Shown here in pieces: positions 20,670 to 33,214 of a stretch of DNA of 52,521 nucleotides. The DNA is from Hysterium pulicare CBS 123377 (taxonomy: Eukaryota; Ascomycota; Dothideomycetes; Hysteriales; Hysteriaceae): positions 1-52,521 of the forward strand of contig AJFK01000794.1 of assembly GCA_000467715.1 (NCBI GenBank), read 5' to 3'. The translations under genes were made by a program, and so were the position numbers. The first letter of the stretch is position 1; every line of letters begins with the position of its first letter. Under the pieces are notes generated by a model, which saw nothing but the letters and a program-made list of their open reading frames with translations, did not search any database and was not told the origin of the DNA.

Positions 20670-21539
20670 GGTATTAAGAGACCTCTTCAGCTAACCCCAT
20701 CAGAGATGCTGCTCGACGGTGCCATGGCTGATCTGAGAAATCTGAGAGTATCGGGAAAGGCTGAAGCTAAGTATACGGCCGAATTTGCTTGAGAAGAGAA
20801 GCGAGGAGCAAGTTTAAATTAGTTATCTTTATCTTCGCGCACAGCCAACCAGAGGCCTTGAAAACAAGTATTGACAATCGGTCGGAAAATGATTCCAGAC
20901 GCGCGGGCTGATTTCATGTGTATGCGCAAGGCAACATTTTCTCCATGCGTGAAGCGGGGCTGAGCAACCACTTAAGGCCGTGGGATGCACGTTGTCTAGC
21001 GAATCATGGTGATTGCATCTATCTTTCTATCGCAAGGCCGATTTCCACACGTAGGAGTAGGCGGAGCATACAGATCAGGCCTTGTGGTCACCCAGGAAAA
21101 GCACTGAAGGTTGTTGAGTTAAGTCGAAAGGGTGGAAAGCCGTGCGATGAGGCCCATGCACGGCCAGAGCGGACCAATCGTAGGAAGATTGAGTTGCAGG
21201 TGCCGGCTGAATCAAAGCAAATGGAAAGATATTGAATTGAAATCCACGGTGTTTGAATCCTCACTATCCTAAAGTGATGTTGGGGAAGTTTTCAATATCT
21301 TGTCATGAAGACTATGAACCACCATGCAGGCTTTAGCTAGATCGAGCATCGCAATGTCAGATTTCTATCTCAGATCTCTAAGAAAAGACGTTTAGCATTG
21401 GACTGGCATTCCACCCAGCCCAACGAGTTTGAATACCAGCCGAGCAAAAGTTGAACCTTCTAAACCCGAATCGTTCATCGCTCGTATCCCATAGCAAGTA
21501 AATTCCTAAAGCATTATATACACGCCAAGAACCCTTCCC
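20670..21539. other. Intergenic, no gene seen
   Basis: A 105-codon plus-strand open frame (20918-21235) has no protein character. No tRNA or repeat was identified. The last part is the 3' flank of DCP2. Confidence 0.4.
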
Positions 21540-24531
21540 TCACCTCTTTCCCCTGGCTACATCCTCCAAGAAACCGAGGAGAAAGGTTTTATCCACAGGC
21601 GTCACGGGCGCTTTGGCAGCAGCCTTCGGCGTCACGCCATCCGCACCCTTGATTCCATCACCAGCATTCATTGTTTTCTGAGCCAGCACGCTGGGAGGCA
21701 TGCCCCCTTCTCCGATACTGCTGATGCGAGACCTGGATGCCAGATCAGCTGGACTGCCCTGCTGGGAGATCTTTTCCGGAAGAGGAGAGACAGGACTGAT
21801 GATCCCAGAGGTGGGGATCCTGGGTGAGGTAGGTCGTGCGGGTTTAGAGAAAAGCGAGAGCAACACATTCTTTTGGTCCACGGGAAGGGTTTCACGGCGG
21901 TCGAACGAAGCTTGCTGGGGGATTGTTGAAGGCGCGGGTTGAGTGGCGCGTGGCGGAGCCGTTGGTGCATTAGAAGGCAAATCCGACGCCTGAGTAGGTG
22001 CTATGGCTGGAGTTTGAGTTGCCTGTTTCGGTCGGCGAAGTATTTGTGGATGAAACCCAGTTGGGGAGATTTTGGTCTTGGGCGATACTGGGACGACAGC
22101 CTTTAGTGCTGGAGATATGCCTGGACTCTCCTTTGGCTTTGGTGATGGTCTGGCGAGAATAGATACTGGGGTGAGCGGCTGTTTCACGGGGTGCATAGAA
22201 GGGGACACGCCATTGTGTGCAGACCCATTTGTCTCACCAGCCTTAGCCTGCTTCCGCACGGTGTCAAAGTCCGGGGCATTAAGCGGGCCGGAGACGGTAG
22301 CTGATGTGAGACTTGGTTTTCGGGATTGTTGGAACATGTCTAGAAGAGCTAGCTTTTGCGGAGGTACTATAGGCTTCTGAGGAGTCTGTCTCACAAAACC
22401 AGGACTTGGCTGCGCTGACAGTTCGATGGGCTCGGGGCCTAAGCTGGAATGCTTCGGCGGAGGTGGGGGAGTTACCGCAGAAGTGGATGGTGAGCGGAAA
22501 AGATTCAAAAGCGTATCTTGATGCGCACTACGAGGCTTTGGCGCCGCAGTTTGCGTGGTAGGTGAAGGACCCATGATGGCTGTTTGAGGCGATTGAACAT
22601 GCATGTCCAGCGGAGGGGAGAACATCTCCATGGAACGTTGTAAAGCCTGCGGTTGATGTCTCGCTGGGATGTCGTATGATCTACTGGGCTGTGGTTCAGG
22701 TGGTTTAGCTTGAGACACGGATAAACGCCTCTCTTCGCTCTTAAACGCGTTTAGTAGAGCCAATGTGTGGGCGGTCAGCTTCGGTGGTGGCAACTTCGAA
22801 GCAGGGGGGATGGCGGGTCCATACAGAATGGGATACTGCGGAGATTTGGCAAGATGAGGATCACCAGTGCGCTGATACGGACGTGGGGGTTCTTGAGCGA
22901 ATGCTTGCTGGATGTTGGGTCCGTGGGAAGGGAAGATTGGATGGCGCAGATTCGTAGGAGGATGAAAGCCACGGGGAAATTGAGGATGAGATGAATTCTG
23001 TCCTAGCATATGACCAGGAATTTGGGGCTGATGAGGTGCCTGCATATGTGAAGGTGGGAATGGAAAATTTGGAGGGGGTGGCATGTTGTTGAAGGGCGGC
23101 GGTCGAGGGTGATGGTGGTGCGGACTTCTTGGTTCCATTGGAGGGCTTGATATCTGCTCGAAAGGAGTCATCGGGGGTTGGTGCCCAGTAGATTGACTAC
23201 TGTTGCCTTGGAGCATGGCAAATAAGGGATCGTGGTCTTTCTGTTCTAGTAGTGAAGGGGCTTCAGTATGTCCAACTCCACCAACTCCGACGCTGAGCAG
23301 ACGCTTCAACTCAGCAGCCGGATCTATAACTTGGTCCAGGTGAGTGGAGACCTCGGGTAAACTGTCCGAGGCTCTTTGTCCACGACCTAAATTTGCAAGA
23401 AGTTGACTGAGATTATCCTCGGCAGGTATCTTGTTCGAAGTAGCAGGTGCTTCATCGGCCGTCAACTCTCCCAGGTGTGGAGCTGCTTCATCCATCTCCG
23501 TTTCCTCAAGATCGGTTTCTGGAGCAGGAGTAGGATGGGTTCCCATCTCCACCTTCTGACGATCGAGCCTTCTCTGCTCTTTAATCCAACGCTTCAGCGG
23601 TCCTAGGAAGGGCGCAACCATATAGAACATGTTGTCCCTAAGCATATCTTCGCCGTTGATTTGTTGTTGTTTGTTTCGCTTAAGAGTTGGGAGATCGGAA
23701 AGTCTGTACCATGAGATTTTCTAGAACGCGGTCAGCATGCCAGCATAGAAATGGATTGATTGTATACTAACGCTGATCTCTTTGCGGGTCCTTGGCTCGA
23801 AGTACGTGTCCATGGGCACTCCTCTGAACACATATAACCGCATGTGCTGTTCTCTCATGGAAATCTCAATAAACTGCTTCTCTGAGTCCTCCATGACAAG
23901 GCCGGCATCTTTGGCATTGAAGCCTGTTTCCTCGTAGACCTCTCTTATGGCGCAATCGAGGTCCTTCTCATCCTTGTTTATCTTGCCTCGGGGGAAGCTC
24001 CATTTTGCGCCCTTTTTCCATCCTTTGACCAAAACGGCGTGATCCATAGCATCGTTTAACATTATTGCGCCGCGTACAGGAACGCGGACTTTGTATGCCA
24101 GAAACTCGTCGTAGGCTGCCTCGGTCAGGCGTTGGGAATACTGAGCAAGCAGAGGACAATGTTCGAACATCATGCTGCAAAATCGTTTGAGGTTCATCGA
24201 GTAGTAACGCTGGGGGTCGAGGGGGCGGATGAAGTCTTCGTAAAACCATTGTGCCTCTTCGATTTGGAAGCATATTCGTTCGACAGATTCGAGCTCTTCG
24301 TTGGGAAGGTTGACGATGAAGCGCACAGATAAGTCATCCAGCCCTAGGGAGCAGAAGGTATTAGCAGGGTAATCTTGCCGAAAATATGGAGATGGGGATC
24401 TCTGGCGATGTGATTGTGCGCAGGCTTGTGTGATAGCGAGGTGGCAGGTGAAGTAGGTATGGGACATGGGCAAGGGTGTGAGGTGAGCAAGATCACTTAC
24501 AGTCAGTTAGCTGCATGTTTGTCTCTGTCAT
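21540..24531 (-). CDS. DCP2: mRNA-decapping enzyme subunit 2 (Nudix hydrolase)
   Basis: Exons 24531-24501, 24343-23772 and 23720-21540 give 927 residues; introns are 157 nt and 51 nt. The tiny first exon (MTETNMQLTD) completes the typical start MTETNMQLTDWLDDLSVRFI. Box A (about residues 10-95; NLPNEELESVERICFQIEEA, WFYEDFIRPLDP) precedes the Nudix domain with GKINK and REVYEETGF (about 130-155), then box B and SWYRLSDLPTLKRNK across the second intron. The remaining ~650 residues are disordered and rich in Pro, Gln and Ser, with repeated short ALLDMFQQSR / NALLNAFKSEE-type leucine motifs like the helical leucine motifs that bind Edc3/Pat1 partners. DCP2 removes the m7G cap before 5'-3' decay in cytoplasmic P-bodies. 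It has no premature stops despite many Gln codons. Confidence 0.95.
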
Positions 24532-25489
24532 ATTGGCCCGCGTGTCGCATCATATCCTCGCACGAGATACGTGGTGGAGAACAGCAGCTGCAGACAAGCA
24601 GCTAGAGAGACGATGGGAGGGTCTGGACTGCGGACGATCCGTGAAGCGGGTGTACAGCCACGGCAGCTAAGAGAGGGAATATGTGGGGGTATATGGAGGC
24701 ACGGGGGTTGAAGAGTGAATGTGGTGGTGGTGGTGGTGGTGAGGGTGCCCGAGATGGCTGAGATGCGCGAACGAGCCGGTCGAGGGACGCCACACCTGTG
24801 GCTGTGTGTGGCTGTGTGTGGCTGTGTGTGTTGCCAAGATATTGGTCTCCGTCCCCCGGGTAAAGCCAAGTCCGTCTGGGCGTGGATGTCGGTAGGTAGG
24901 TAAATGGATTGATGGGGGTGTTCGACTCCAGCAGCAATGAGGAAAGAGCTTCGGTTGTGTTCTCTACGGTTCAAATCAGAGTTGAGCAGGTTGCTTTTCC
25001 ATCATTGATCGAGGTGCTTTTTGTAGAGCAACGGCCAAAGTCGAGGTGTGGCGTTGGAGCATGGACCAGGTGGCCGGCAGATGACGACCTCATGCATGCT
25101 GGCTGGCTATGCGATGGAACAGCAAGCTTAAAATCAAGGCACCCATCCCTTTCACCTCAAACTCTTAAAAGTCTTCGCCGCCTCTCACCCCTCAATTCTG
25201 TTTTCTCTCGTCCGATTTCTCTCACCGCGCGACTCGCTGTCTATTCATAGCGGCGCTTCTCTCAGTGACGCCTGTTTCAGAATTTCTAATCCGAGAGCCG
25301 CCCGCCAACCACCATCCATTCGTCCCAAAACACCTCGAACGAACCGCATCAACCCGCATACGAATCAACCTTCACCGAAACTTCTTAAAAGCAGTCGATT
25401 GACGTACTCCTAAGTTGATCATCTTCCTCAACACACCGACTCTAGAAACATTCAACAACTCTGCACAAACCCCCACCACCTTACCCAAC
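24532..25489. other. Divergent promoter of DCP2 and the DUF4112 gene, with microsatellites
   Basis: This ~960-bp stretch separates two divergent genes. It holds a GGT run (about 24721-24741) and three copies of a GTGGCTGTGT unit (about 24798-24830). CT-rich and CAACACAC-type leader sequence precedes the ATG at 25490. Open frames here reflect the repeats. Confidence 0.6.
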
Positions 25490-26398
25490 ATGACGAATGT
25501 AATCGGCAAATATGCCGCCAAGAAGCTTCTGGGAAAGCAGATGGACAAATACAGGAACAAGAAAGTCGACGATAACAAGGTAAGTCCACAACTCCCGCTA
25601 GTAGTAGCATCATGCTATTCGGGATGCCATCTAATAACTGCTTCCTCGCAGGACCCATACTTCGCAATAATCCAAGACCCACGCACCGGAAACAAGAAAA
25701 AGGTGAAGAAACAGATACCGGACTACATCCCCGAACATGATGCCGTTATTCTCGCCAACGTTCGCAAACGTGCCTACAAATTGGACATGGCCCTGTTCAG
25801 TTTCCTCGGTATACGATTTGGCTGGAGCTCCGTCATTGGCTTAATACCCGAATTTGGCGACCTCATCGACTTTGCCATGGCTCTTCATACCGTTAGCATG
25901 TGCAAGGAAGTGCAATGTGAAATTCCCGTCAACAAAATGTACATGCACTGTCTCATTGACCTCGTCATTGGTCTTGTTCCCTTCGTCGGCGATATGGGCG
26001 ATGCATATTACAAAGCGAATACCAAAAATCTGCGCGTTCTTGAGGAGGCTCTGGATAAGCATTACAGAGGCAATGCCCGGCCCGAGGAAACGAGAGGGTT
26101 GCCAGACCGGCGTGAATATCCTGCCACTGTGTTCGAGGACTTTAGCGATGACGAAGAAGCCAACCGGCGCATGGGACCCCCGCCCTCTTACGATACCCGT
26201 CGTGATGATATCCGCGCACCCCAAGCCGCCAGAGTTCCGACCGAAAGACGTGGAGAGGTTCCCGATAGGACTAAAAGCAAGGGCTGGTTCAGTGGTGGAA
26301 GCAAGAAGCAGAGACAACCAGATGTAGAGATGGGACAGACTGCGAATAGGGATCTCCACGAGCCGGGACGTTCTGGAACGAGAGGCAGTCGGCGATAA
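25490..26398 (+). CDS. DUF4112 family membrane-associated protein
   Basis: Exon 25490-25579 (MTNVIGKYAAKKLLGKQMDK), a 72-nt intron (25580-25651, GTAAGT to CGCAG) and exon 25652-26398 give 278 residues. The DUF4112 core is clear: LDMALFSFLGIRFGWSSVIG, LIPEFGDLIDFAMALH, MYMHCLIDLVIGLVPFVGDM, GDAYYKANTKNLRVLEE. Two short hydrophobic hairpins suggest membrane association. The C-terminal ~90 residues are charged and probably disordered. The family is widespread in fungi and bacteria and its function is unknown. Confidence 0.92.
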   Translation: MTNVIGKYAAKKLLGKQMDKYRNKKVDDNKVSPQLPLVVASCYSGCHLITASSQDPYFAIIQDPRTGNKKKVKKQIPDYIPEHDAVILANVRKRAYKLDMALFSFLGIRFGWSSVIGLIPEFGDLIDFAMALHTVSMCKEVQCEIPVNKMYMHCLIDLVIGLVPFVGDMGDAYYKANTKNLRVLEEALDKHYRGNARPEETRGLPDRREYPATVFEDFSDDEEANRRMGPPPSYDTRRDDIRAPQAARVPTERRGEVPDRTKSKGWFSGGSKKQRQPDVEMGQTANRDLHEPGRSGTRGSRR

Positions 26399-26755
26399 AT
26401 CTCTGCGAGTATCACTCTCAGTGGCTTGTTCACCTCGAGTGACCATTTCGAATTTGACAGCTTCCAAAATGTTGGAGTAGAAGCATCATGTACTTATCTC
26501 CTCTCTTGGGTTTGTCCAGCGATGGCGTTGATCCTTCTTGCATCCGGGAGTTCCTATTGATGAAATACCCAAAGAGCGAGTCGAGCTAGTAATATTATTA
26601 ATGATTTCCTGAACCATAGAGCACAAACTTGCTGTCTTTCCAATACCATGGAGCACAAACTTACTTTATTTTCTGTGTTTGTGGACGGAGTATATTGTAG
26701 CTCTGCTTATAAATTGGTGCATGAGGAAGCAATCTACTTTGAAACCCTTCACTGA
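26399..26755. other. Short convergent intergenic region
   Basis: This holds the 3' flanks of two convergent genes. A near-repeat (ACCATAGAGCACAAACTT and ACCATGGAGCACAAACTT at about 26613 and 26646) is present; nothing else is seen. Confidence 0.5.
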
Positions 26756-28583
26756 CTATCCAATATGCGGGACAAAGACAGTCCACTGCACCGTATCATA
26801 AACTCCATTCGGCGGCCTCCTCAAACTCGCAAAGCTCTCCCCTAACACGAACAACCTCCCAACCGGATATGCTTGCATCATGATGGTCATGGCGGTCATA
26901 GCCAAAAGATCGTAAGGACCGCTCAAAATCTGATAAACCACCCATAAAACCCACCATCGCCGCTTCCGCCATCCGCTCCTTTGCTTTTCACCCCTTTTGT
27001 ACGTCCATCGAGACGCTTTGTCCGAAGCCCTCATCAAGGCCATGGAAATGGGAAGCAAGCCAATACTCAATCCTGAGGCTCGCCAGAACCACATCTCCAC
27101 CCTTGAGGGGAAAGAAGAGGACCAAGCTGAGAGGTGAATGCCGCTATATACGGCGCTTATCAGGGCAAGAGCATACAGTTGACGGGACAAAATGTCCCTT
27201 CTAGGGCCATCCTTCGTTGTTGTTGCACTCGATGCAGTGGCTTCTTCATCGCCGTCTCCATTGTTGAAGCCATCCAAGAGACAATTGCTGCGTGCGAAAA
27301 CGATATACCTGGAGTGGAATTCCCTAATAGACCCAAGGGTGTCAACCGTGAGCTTGGAGCTCCAACAAGTACTTTCATCGGTGCTAGGATTGCCGCTTGA
27401 TAAGTCGAATGAGAGGTCTTCGAAGCGCGATCGTCGGGTCTTGAGACGAGCTATGGCACGCTTAGCATGTTGAACTTGCTGTCTCATTTGCGGCGTCATC
27501 GTCCAGGTAGTGAGGCTTTTCTCGTGCTCTAGATATTTATACATATACGTGTGGCTGCCACTGGATCCTTCTGCCAGGAGATCTCTAATGTCTTTTGCTA
27601 TGCGGCACAGAGAGTCGTGAATGGAAGTAGTGTCATTACGGCGGTACCACTAATTGGATCAGTCATTATCTCTTAGATACGAAGTAATGCATTTAACTCC
27701 TCACCGTTTTCACATCAATCGAAAACAAAGCCGCCATATCCACAATCCTCTCATCTTCGCAAAGCACAGCATGCTCCGCATCATACGGCTTGTTCATCCA
27801 GACCACGTATATCCCAAAGGCACACAGGACGTGAGTGATGACATGGATCTCCAAAAGCGTCAGGGGCAGTTTCTGAGCCACGCGGGCAATGCATTGGAGC
27901 AAGAACCACGAAGCTTGGAAGCAGACCAACGCCTTAGCCACCACATTTGCCTTCGTCTTATCTGCGACGTCTTCATGCGATATACTAGGGAGTAGTCCCG
28001 CTTTGGCAAGCTCCAGAATTCCGGCTGGAGTGAACGTGAGTCTGTCCTGGGTAAAGAACGAGGCTGAGGGTACAGTTATTCCTCCGGCAACGGCGAAAAA
28101 AGCTTGCTCAATCGTCCAGGAGGTGGATTCATCCGACTCTTTGGCCTTCTCGCTTTGTGCAGGGTCGGAAGACTCCTGACTACCAGGCGTATCACTATAC
28201 TTTGCGAATGCCGACTTTCCAAGCTCGTTTACTTTATGTCGCAATCGTCGCGCTGCCCACCACTGTTGCCAGGCGCAGAATAGGACGATTTCGGGAACGA
28301 AAATAGCAACTATCATCCACCAGAACCGGCGTAAAAGGGTTCGGGAGGTTGAGTGCACGGGATGAATGTTGGGATGATATGCGGTCCACGCGCATAATGA
28401 TAGGGTAGTGAGAGATGAAAAAAGCAAATCAAACGTCCCACGAACGTTGGGTGTATCCACCCAGCCTGATGGAGGTTCGAAGGTATGTGTGCCATTGTAG
28501 GTGGTTCTGATTTCGCGTAGAGGATGCGCGAAGGATAATGTACTTCCGGATAGTGAAACAAGTAGGGACCGTGCAAAAAGCAT
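26756..28583 (-). CDS. Fungal multipass membrane protein of unknown function
   Basis: Exon 28583-27705, a 55-nt intron (27704-27650, GTGAGG to AATTAG) and exon 27649-26756 give 590 residues. The start has a signal-like helix (MLFARSLLVSLSGSTLSFAH). Membrane segments include FDLLFSSLTTLSLCAWTAYH, WWMIVAIFVPEIVLFCAWQQ, ALVCFQASWFLLQCIARVAQ and ITHVLCAFGIYVVWMNKPYD in the first exon, and LYALALISAVYSGIHLSAW, LLPISMALM and LWVVYQILSGPYDLLAMTAM in the second. The WFLLQCIAR...LPLTLLEI...YVVWMNKPYD arrangement is common in uncharacterised ascomycete proteins expanded in many genomes. No enzymatic motif is seen. Confidence 0.85.
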
Positions 28584-30030
28584 CGCGGTGAAGGGTTACT
28601 AACGAGCTGGAAAGTATCAAGCTTGAGCAGCATTCTGCTGCCTTCTATATCCACATATTCAAATATAGGACGAATGAACACCTGGATGGATGACTACATA
28701 GTAGAGTGTGGCTGTAACGTCGTCCTATCCAATGGTTTGGCGATGTGTCGACCCCCTGTATGCGGCACGGCATGTAGCCGCCCTAAAGTTTCATTCATCC
28801 ATGAAACAGGGTATGAAAGACTTTCAAGCCCCCTTCAACATTACCAAAACTGCTCTAGGATTGAGTCTATATAATGAACCGTGCCGTTATCCATGAATTC
28901 AAATTTGTAACGTAAACGGACGAAGCTGGCTCCAGACAAGAGAGTTGATACCAAGGGAGCAGGGCAAGAGAATAATATCCAAGGTGACACGGTTTCACCT
29001 GTAGAACAAAGAGTTCAGCCTCCAAAGGTAGCTCAGGCCATAGCAACACCGCTAGGAGCCGCAAATCTCTCAAAGGTCGCCCAGCAGCCGGCGACCTGTC
29101 CTCCGTAAATTGCTTCCTACGAGCTATCAGCTTTTCCTATCGCTGCAGAATAGTCAAGAACGATCTCCGCAAGGCCTCTATTCAAAGCTTTCAAAGGAGG
29201 CAACCCTTTCTCCTTTCTCTTTTCTTCCCTTCATCCCCACTTGCACAGCCTGCTAAGGAAAGTGGTGTTCGGAGCCTAGTCGATGAGCCTTGTTCCTGTG
29301 ACAACGCACATACATATGCTCGTTCTTCGTTACTAGACTAAGCACAGCATCCATTATTGGTCGCGGAGTGGAGCTTAGATCCTCTTTCACGCAAACTTTC
29401 GACAAAAACCGAAGTTGAATATTGCAGGCTGGCAGAACGGCCTGACGGCTGGAAGCTGGGTATACATGTCTTCGAGAAGCCCAAAAGTCACCGATGTAAA
29501 TAGCCACGGGGAGCGATGGAAAGCTCGAATGATCTCCAGGGTTATTAGTAAAAGGAAGAAGCCTCTCACTCTTGTTCTGAGTCGCAGGAAGCTTGACATC
29601 AAACAATTCGCTCATGACTCGCTTAAGTCACGATCATTGAGGCAGATAAGATTGAAGCCTTAGGGGAGTCATTCTACATTCACTACCTAGAATATAGGAG
29701 TACTGCTGACCATATTATCGAAACCAGCATCCATGCAGCCATCTCACACTCTAAGACCGGCCCCATCAGATTGCGTCGAGGGTATAATAAATTGCGAGCA
29801 TAACTGAAGTTGGAAAGACGTCGCGATACTAGGTCCCCGGGTGACTGTTGATACGATACAACAAGTTTTCGGTATTTTCGATCTCGATAAGTGATGACAA
29901 GTCAAGGATGGATCTAAAATGCGTGATATATCTTGGTAAAGCCAGGTGAACGATTGGCGCGGTTTTGACGAATCTGAAGCTGAACGACAGCGAAAGTTTT
30001 CTGTGGGGACCCCGAACATTTCAATGCGAT
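28584..30030. other. 1.4-kb intergenic region, no gene supported
   Basis: A minus-strand ATG frame at 29253-29615 (120 codons) is the longest; it has no recognisable domain or signal and I do not call it. No tRNA, hairpin or repeat cluster was identified. Confidence 0.4.
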
Positions 30031-32151
30031 TTAGGTGAGGTCGATGTATTCAATGCTTGGCTTTGGCGGTGTCCGTGTCGCCATAGATTTTGAGGAGACC
30101 AAGGGCATGACGGCGGTGATCGACTTGCTTTCGCTTTTCGTTGAGCTGCCTCCAAAGCGCAGTAATCGAGCCGCTCGTATAAAGTTTGGATCTTCTGATT
30201 CAGACTGGATAGAAGGTGCAGTCGAGACTGAGACCTGCTCCTGTGCAGCAAGTTTTGGCATCCTCATACGCGGCTTCGATAGCGGCAAAGTTTGGGGTTG
30301 ATATAACTTGTCGGGCGCCGATACACGCAAGGAATTTGGTGGACTCTGCTCTTGAAGACTGAGCTCGATGGCTCGTTTAAGATGGTGGTCGTCCTCGCTC
30401 TCAGAGTCTGAAAACAAGTCTACAATGTCGGTTTGGCATAGTTTTAGAGTGCTCGGTGTGCGACGCTCTGAGGTGGTGGCTGATGCAGCAACTGGTGATG
30501 GAACCACCGCAACAATAGAGTTCGGGGTGGATTTTGCCATAGAGTGGGACACAGCTTCAGGGAAACGTGATGCCTCAGGCGTAGAGGCAGACACAACAGT
30601 AGTTTCTTCTTCCTGTGATTGCTTTGTTTTCGGCCCTCGTCTGTTAGACTTAGACTCCCCATGCTATGCAGATGCAGATGCATCATTCGCTTCCCTCTTT
30701 CTTTTTTGACCCGACCTTTTTGGCTGCGCCGTTGGAACTTCGAAGACTTCCGCTGGAAGAGCTTTTCGTAACAAGCAATCTAGAATCTCACACTCAACTC
30801 TATGCTCAGGGTCGAATGCAATATCTTTAGCGCCTCCCCAGTGTCCATTAGACATGTTCTGCTCATCCAAAGAGGTGACTCCAAATGGCAAGAAAGTGAT
30901 CTTGGTTTCCGGTGGTTGTGTATTTCCAGCGTCCGGTTTGGTATAATTGCGCCGACGGGTTAATCGGACTTTATGCGGGTTAGACATTCCGGCTGTGCAC
31001 TTCGCCAATGATCGTGCTAGCAGGATGGGGGCAATCCAGCCCATGTACCCCTTGCCCCAGATGTTGAAGCGTGAACTGGTGAAATCAAGGAGCTTTGCCT
31101 CATCAAAAGGCACGTCCCAACCATTTCGCAGACCTCGAAGATTGTGGATCTGTTCATCGGTGGACACCATCGGGCTGTTGTAATTCTTTACGTTCCTCAG
31201 TTTGGGGAAGTCCTGTGGAATAGGATACTTGCCTTTGAAGAAGTCGTGGAGCTCGTTTCTCCACTGACCGAGGGCAAAATCAGTCTGGCATTGACAAAGG
31301 CTTCGGCTGAGACCATGCTTTACGGCTTTCATAGCACTCGAAGGACCGCACCCGCGAAGTCCAGTCGTGTCATAATCGCCTCCAACAAGAACAGCAAACA
31401 AAACGAGTCCTTCGCGATCTAGCTGATGCCGATCCTGGATCTTCTGGGCATGATGTACAAGGACAGATATAGCGCTTTTTTGTGTGTTTTCCTTCGACCT
31501 GCTGGTAGGTCCGTCATTCTTCTTAGCCACTCTGTGATCGCGTATGAGGAAGCTGCAACCGAACATGAGGGCATCGGAGTCTTCGCTCCAAACGGCGTCC
31601 ACGATGCCGGCCCTTTATAATTTCACACATTCGGCCTCGGCTTCTGCAGGGGCCTCATGGTATGGTACCTTCAAGACAGCCAACAGCTGCTTTGTGAGCT
31701 TTATTTTATCCCAATCGATTCGGCCGGCTGCTTTGCCGCACTTCCAGGGTCGGTGTTTGCCATCGAATACGAAAAGGAGTTGGACGTTCAACCTGAGGAT
31801 ACGGCACAAGCGAAAGAAGAGATTCTTCTCGATCCCGTTATAGGCGGGTTCATTCGACTCTAACGAGAAAGTATCAGCGATGATTTCACTCGCAGTACGA
31901 ATATATTGATCAGGAGAACTCACTCTCTCGAATCGCGTATACTTGCTGCTGCGTCAGGTTGTTGAATCGCCAGCCCGCTTCGTCAACGGCGATGCGTAAA
32001 GGACGACCGGTTTGTTGGAAGTGATGCGAGGCGAGTTGAGCAAGTGAAGTGACTTCACCCTCGCCAATCAAGTTCCAAAGCCTACAAGTTGGTAAGATGA
32101 CTGTTGAAAGTGAGTGAGGGATGCGAGGGATGCATACTCTGGGATGCCCAT
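30031..32151 (-). pseudogene. GEN1/Yen1-like XPG-family nuclease with two in-frame stops
   Basis: Exons 32151-32138 (MGIPE), 32081-31924 and 31859-30031 form one frame of 667 codons; introns are 56 and 64 nt. XPG features are intact: MGIPELWNLIGEGE start, AVDEAGWRF, LLFVFDGKHRPW, HEAPAEAEAEC with the acidic cluster, VDAVWSEDSDALMFG, and the helix-hairpin-helix region GGDYDTTGLRGCGPSSA. The C-terminus ends in DIVDLFSDSE and YIDLT, a SUMO-interacting-like end. The frame carries TAA at 31617-31615 (AECVKL stop RAGIVDA; relatives have LQR) and TAG at 30666-30664 (SASA stop HGESK). Both could come from Gln codons by one C-to-T change. GEN1-type enzymes cut Holliday junctions. Here the first stop would remove the second half of the active site. 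No frameshift is seen, so loss looks recent, or the stops are sequence errors. Confidence 0.8.
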
Positions 32152-33214
32152 AGCCGAAGCTGGGTCGTCCAGTCACGCCTCCCGATGAAGCGCCTCTCGG
32201 TCAATGTTCAAATACGATGGCCGACTTGTTTGGAATAACTCGTTAGACGGCGAGAAAGATGGGAAATGGAGTAGAGCATGTAGAATGATTGCATTTGACC
32301 ACCGTCTGCGCAGGGGGACGGAGAGTGCACGGTCGAAACGCGCCATCACGGGAATCTTCTTGGCGCCTGACTCGTATACATACCTAGGTAGTTAGGTAGT
32401 TTCGCCGTAACCAACACGCAAATACATATTCGTTATGCGTGTAGGACATCCAGAGCAAATGATTACACAATACAGCCAAAGTCCAGAATCTTCACTCGAC
32501 CTTTCGAGATGTCCTCTCCACAGCTAGAGCTCTTCAGTACATATTCAAGCTAAGAATTAGTTCCCGGCTTTAAACATCGCCCTTCTCATATCCCACTTCC
32601 AAGATCCATTAAGACACTTCGCAAAACTCGAAAGACTTAGCACATGATTAATACCTCTGTATACTTGGGCACGCAGATTGTGGATGGCCACGAGTCTTAT
32701 GACCATGACGCTCTTATTGTCAACCCATGCCCATGCCTAAATCCAAACCAATGTCTATTTTCACATTACGCTATGTCATTCTATCTTTCCAAATACTCAT
32801 TCGGGCTTATACGCTACCCCCTCCCAAGTCTAACGGCGCTGAATTGAATGGCAATAACTACTGTTTCGTAGATAATGGAGGCATGTAAAGCGAACCATAT
32901 GCCAACATTCTCATCCTCATCAAGATGACATCGGATCAAGACTCCCGCATTTCCCCGCACTTTGGCCGTGCGAACTGGTGACGATCTGGGAGGTCTGCGG
33001 CAAAGAGCGAGGATGACTGGATCGGACAAAGGCTAGCAGTGGGGTAATCCACCACCATGACGCGCAGCCGCCGACGTATTTAGACCTTGAATCGAGGAAT
33101 ATGATAAACTGGCACATGATTCCGTGTGCGTCTAAGCAACATAGGATAATTCAGGTCAGATTTATACTCACAACCAAACAGTACTCGGAGACCGTGGGTC
33201 CTAGCATTTGAAAG
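32152..33214. other. Divergent intergenic region, no gene seen
   Basis: This lies between the nuclease start and the beta-lactamase-like start. Short open frames on both strands lack protein character. Confidence 0.4.

Noticed and set aside
20918-21235. 105-codon open frame on the plus strand
   Set aside because: No domain, signal or compositional sign of a protein; it lies in the 5' flank of other features.
24528-24974. Overlapping frames rich in His/Thr/Pro upstream of DCP2
   Set aside because: They are produced by GGT and GTGGCTGTGT microsatellites in the divergent promoter.
29253-29615. 120-codon ATG frame on the minus strand
   Set aside because: No recognisable features; random frames of this length are expected in 1.4 kb of moderately GC-rich intergenic DNA.
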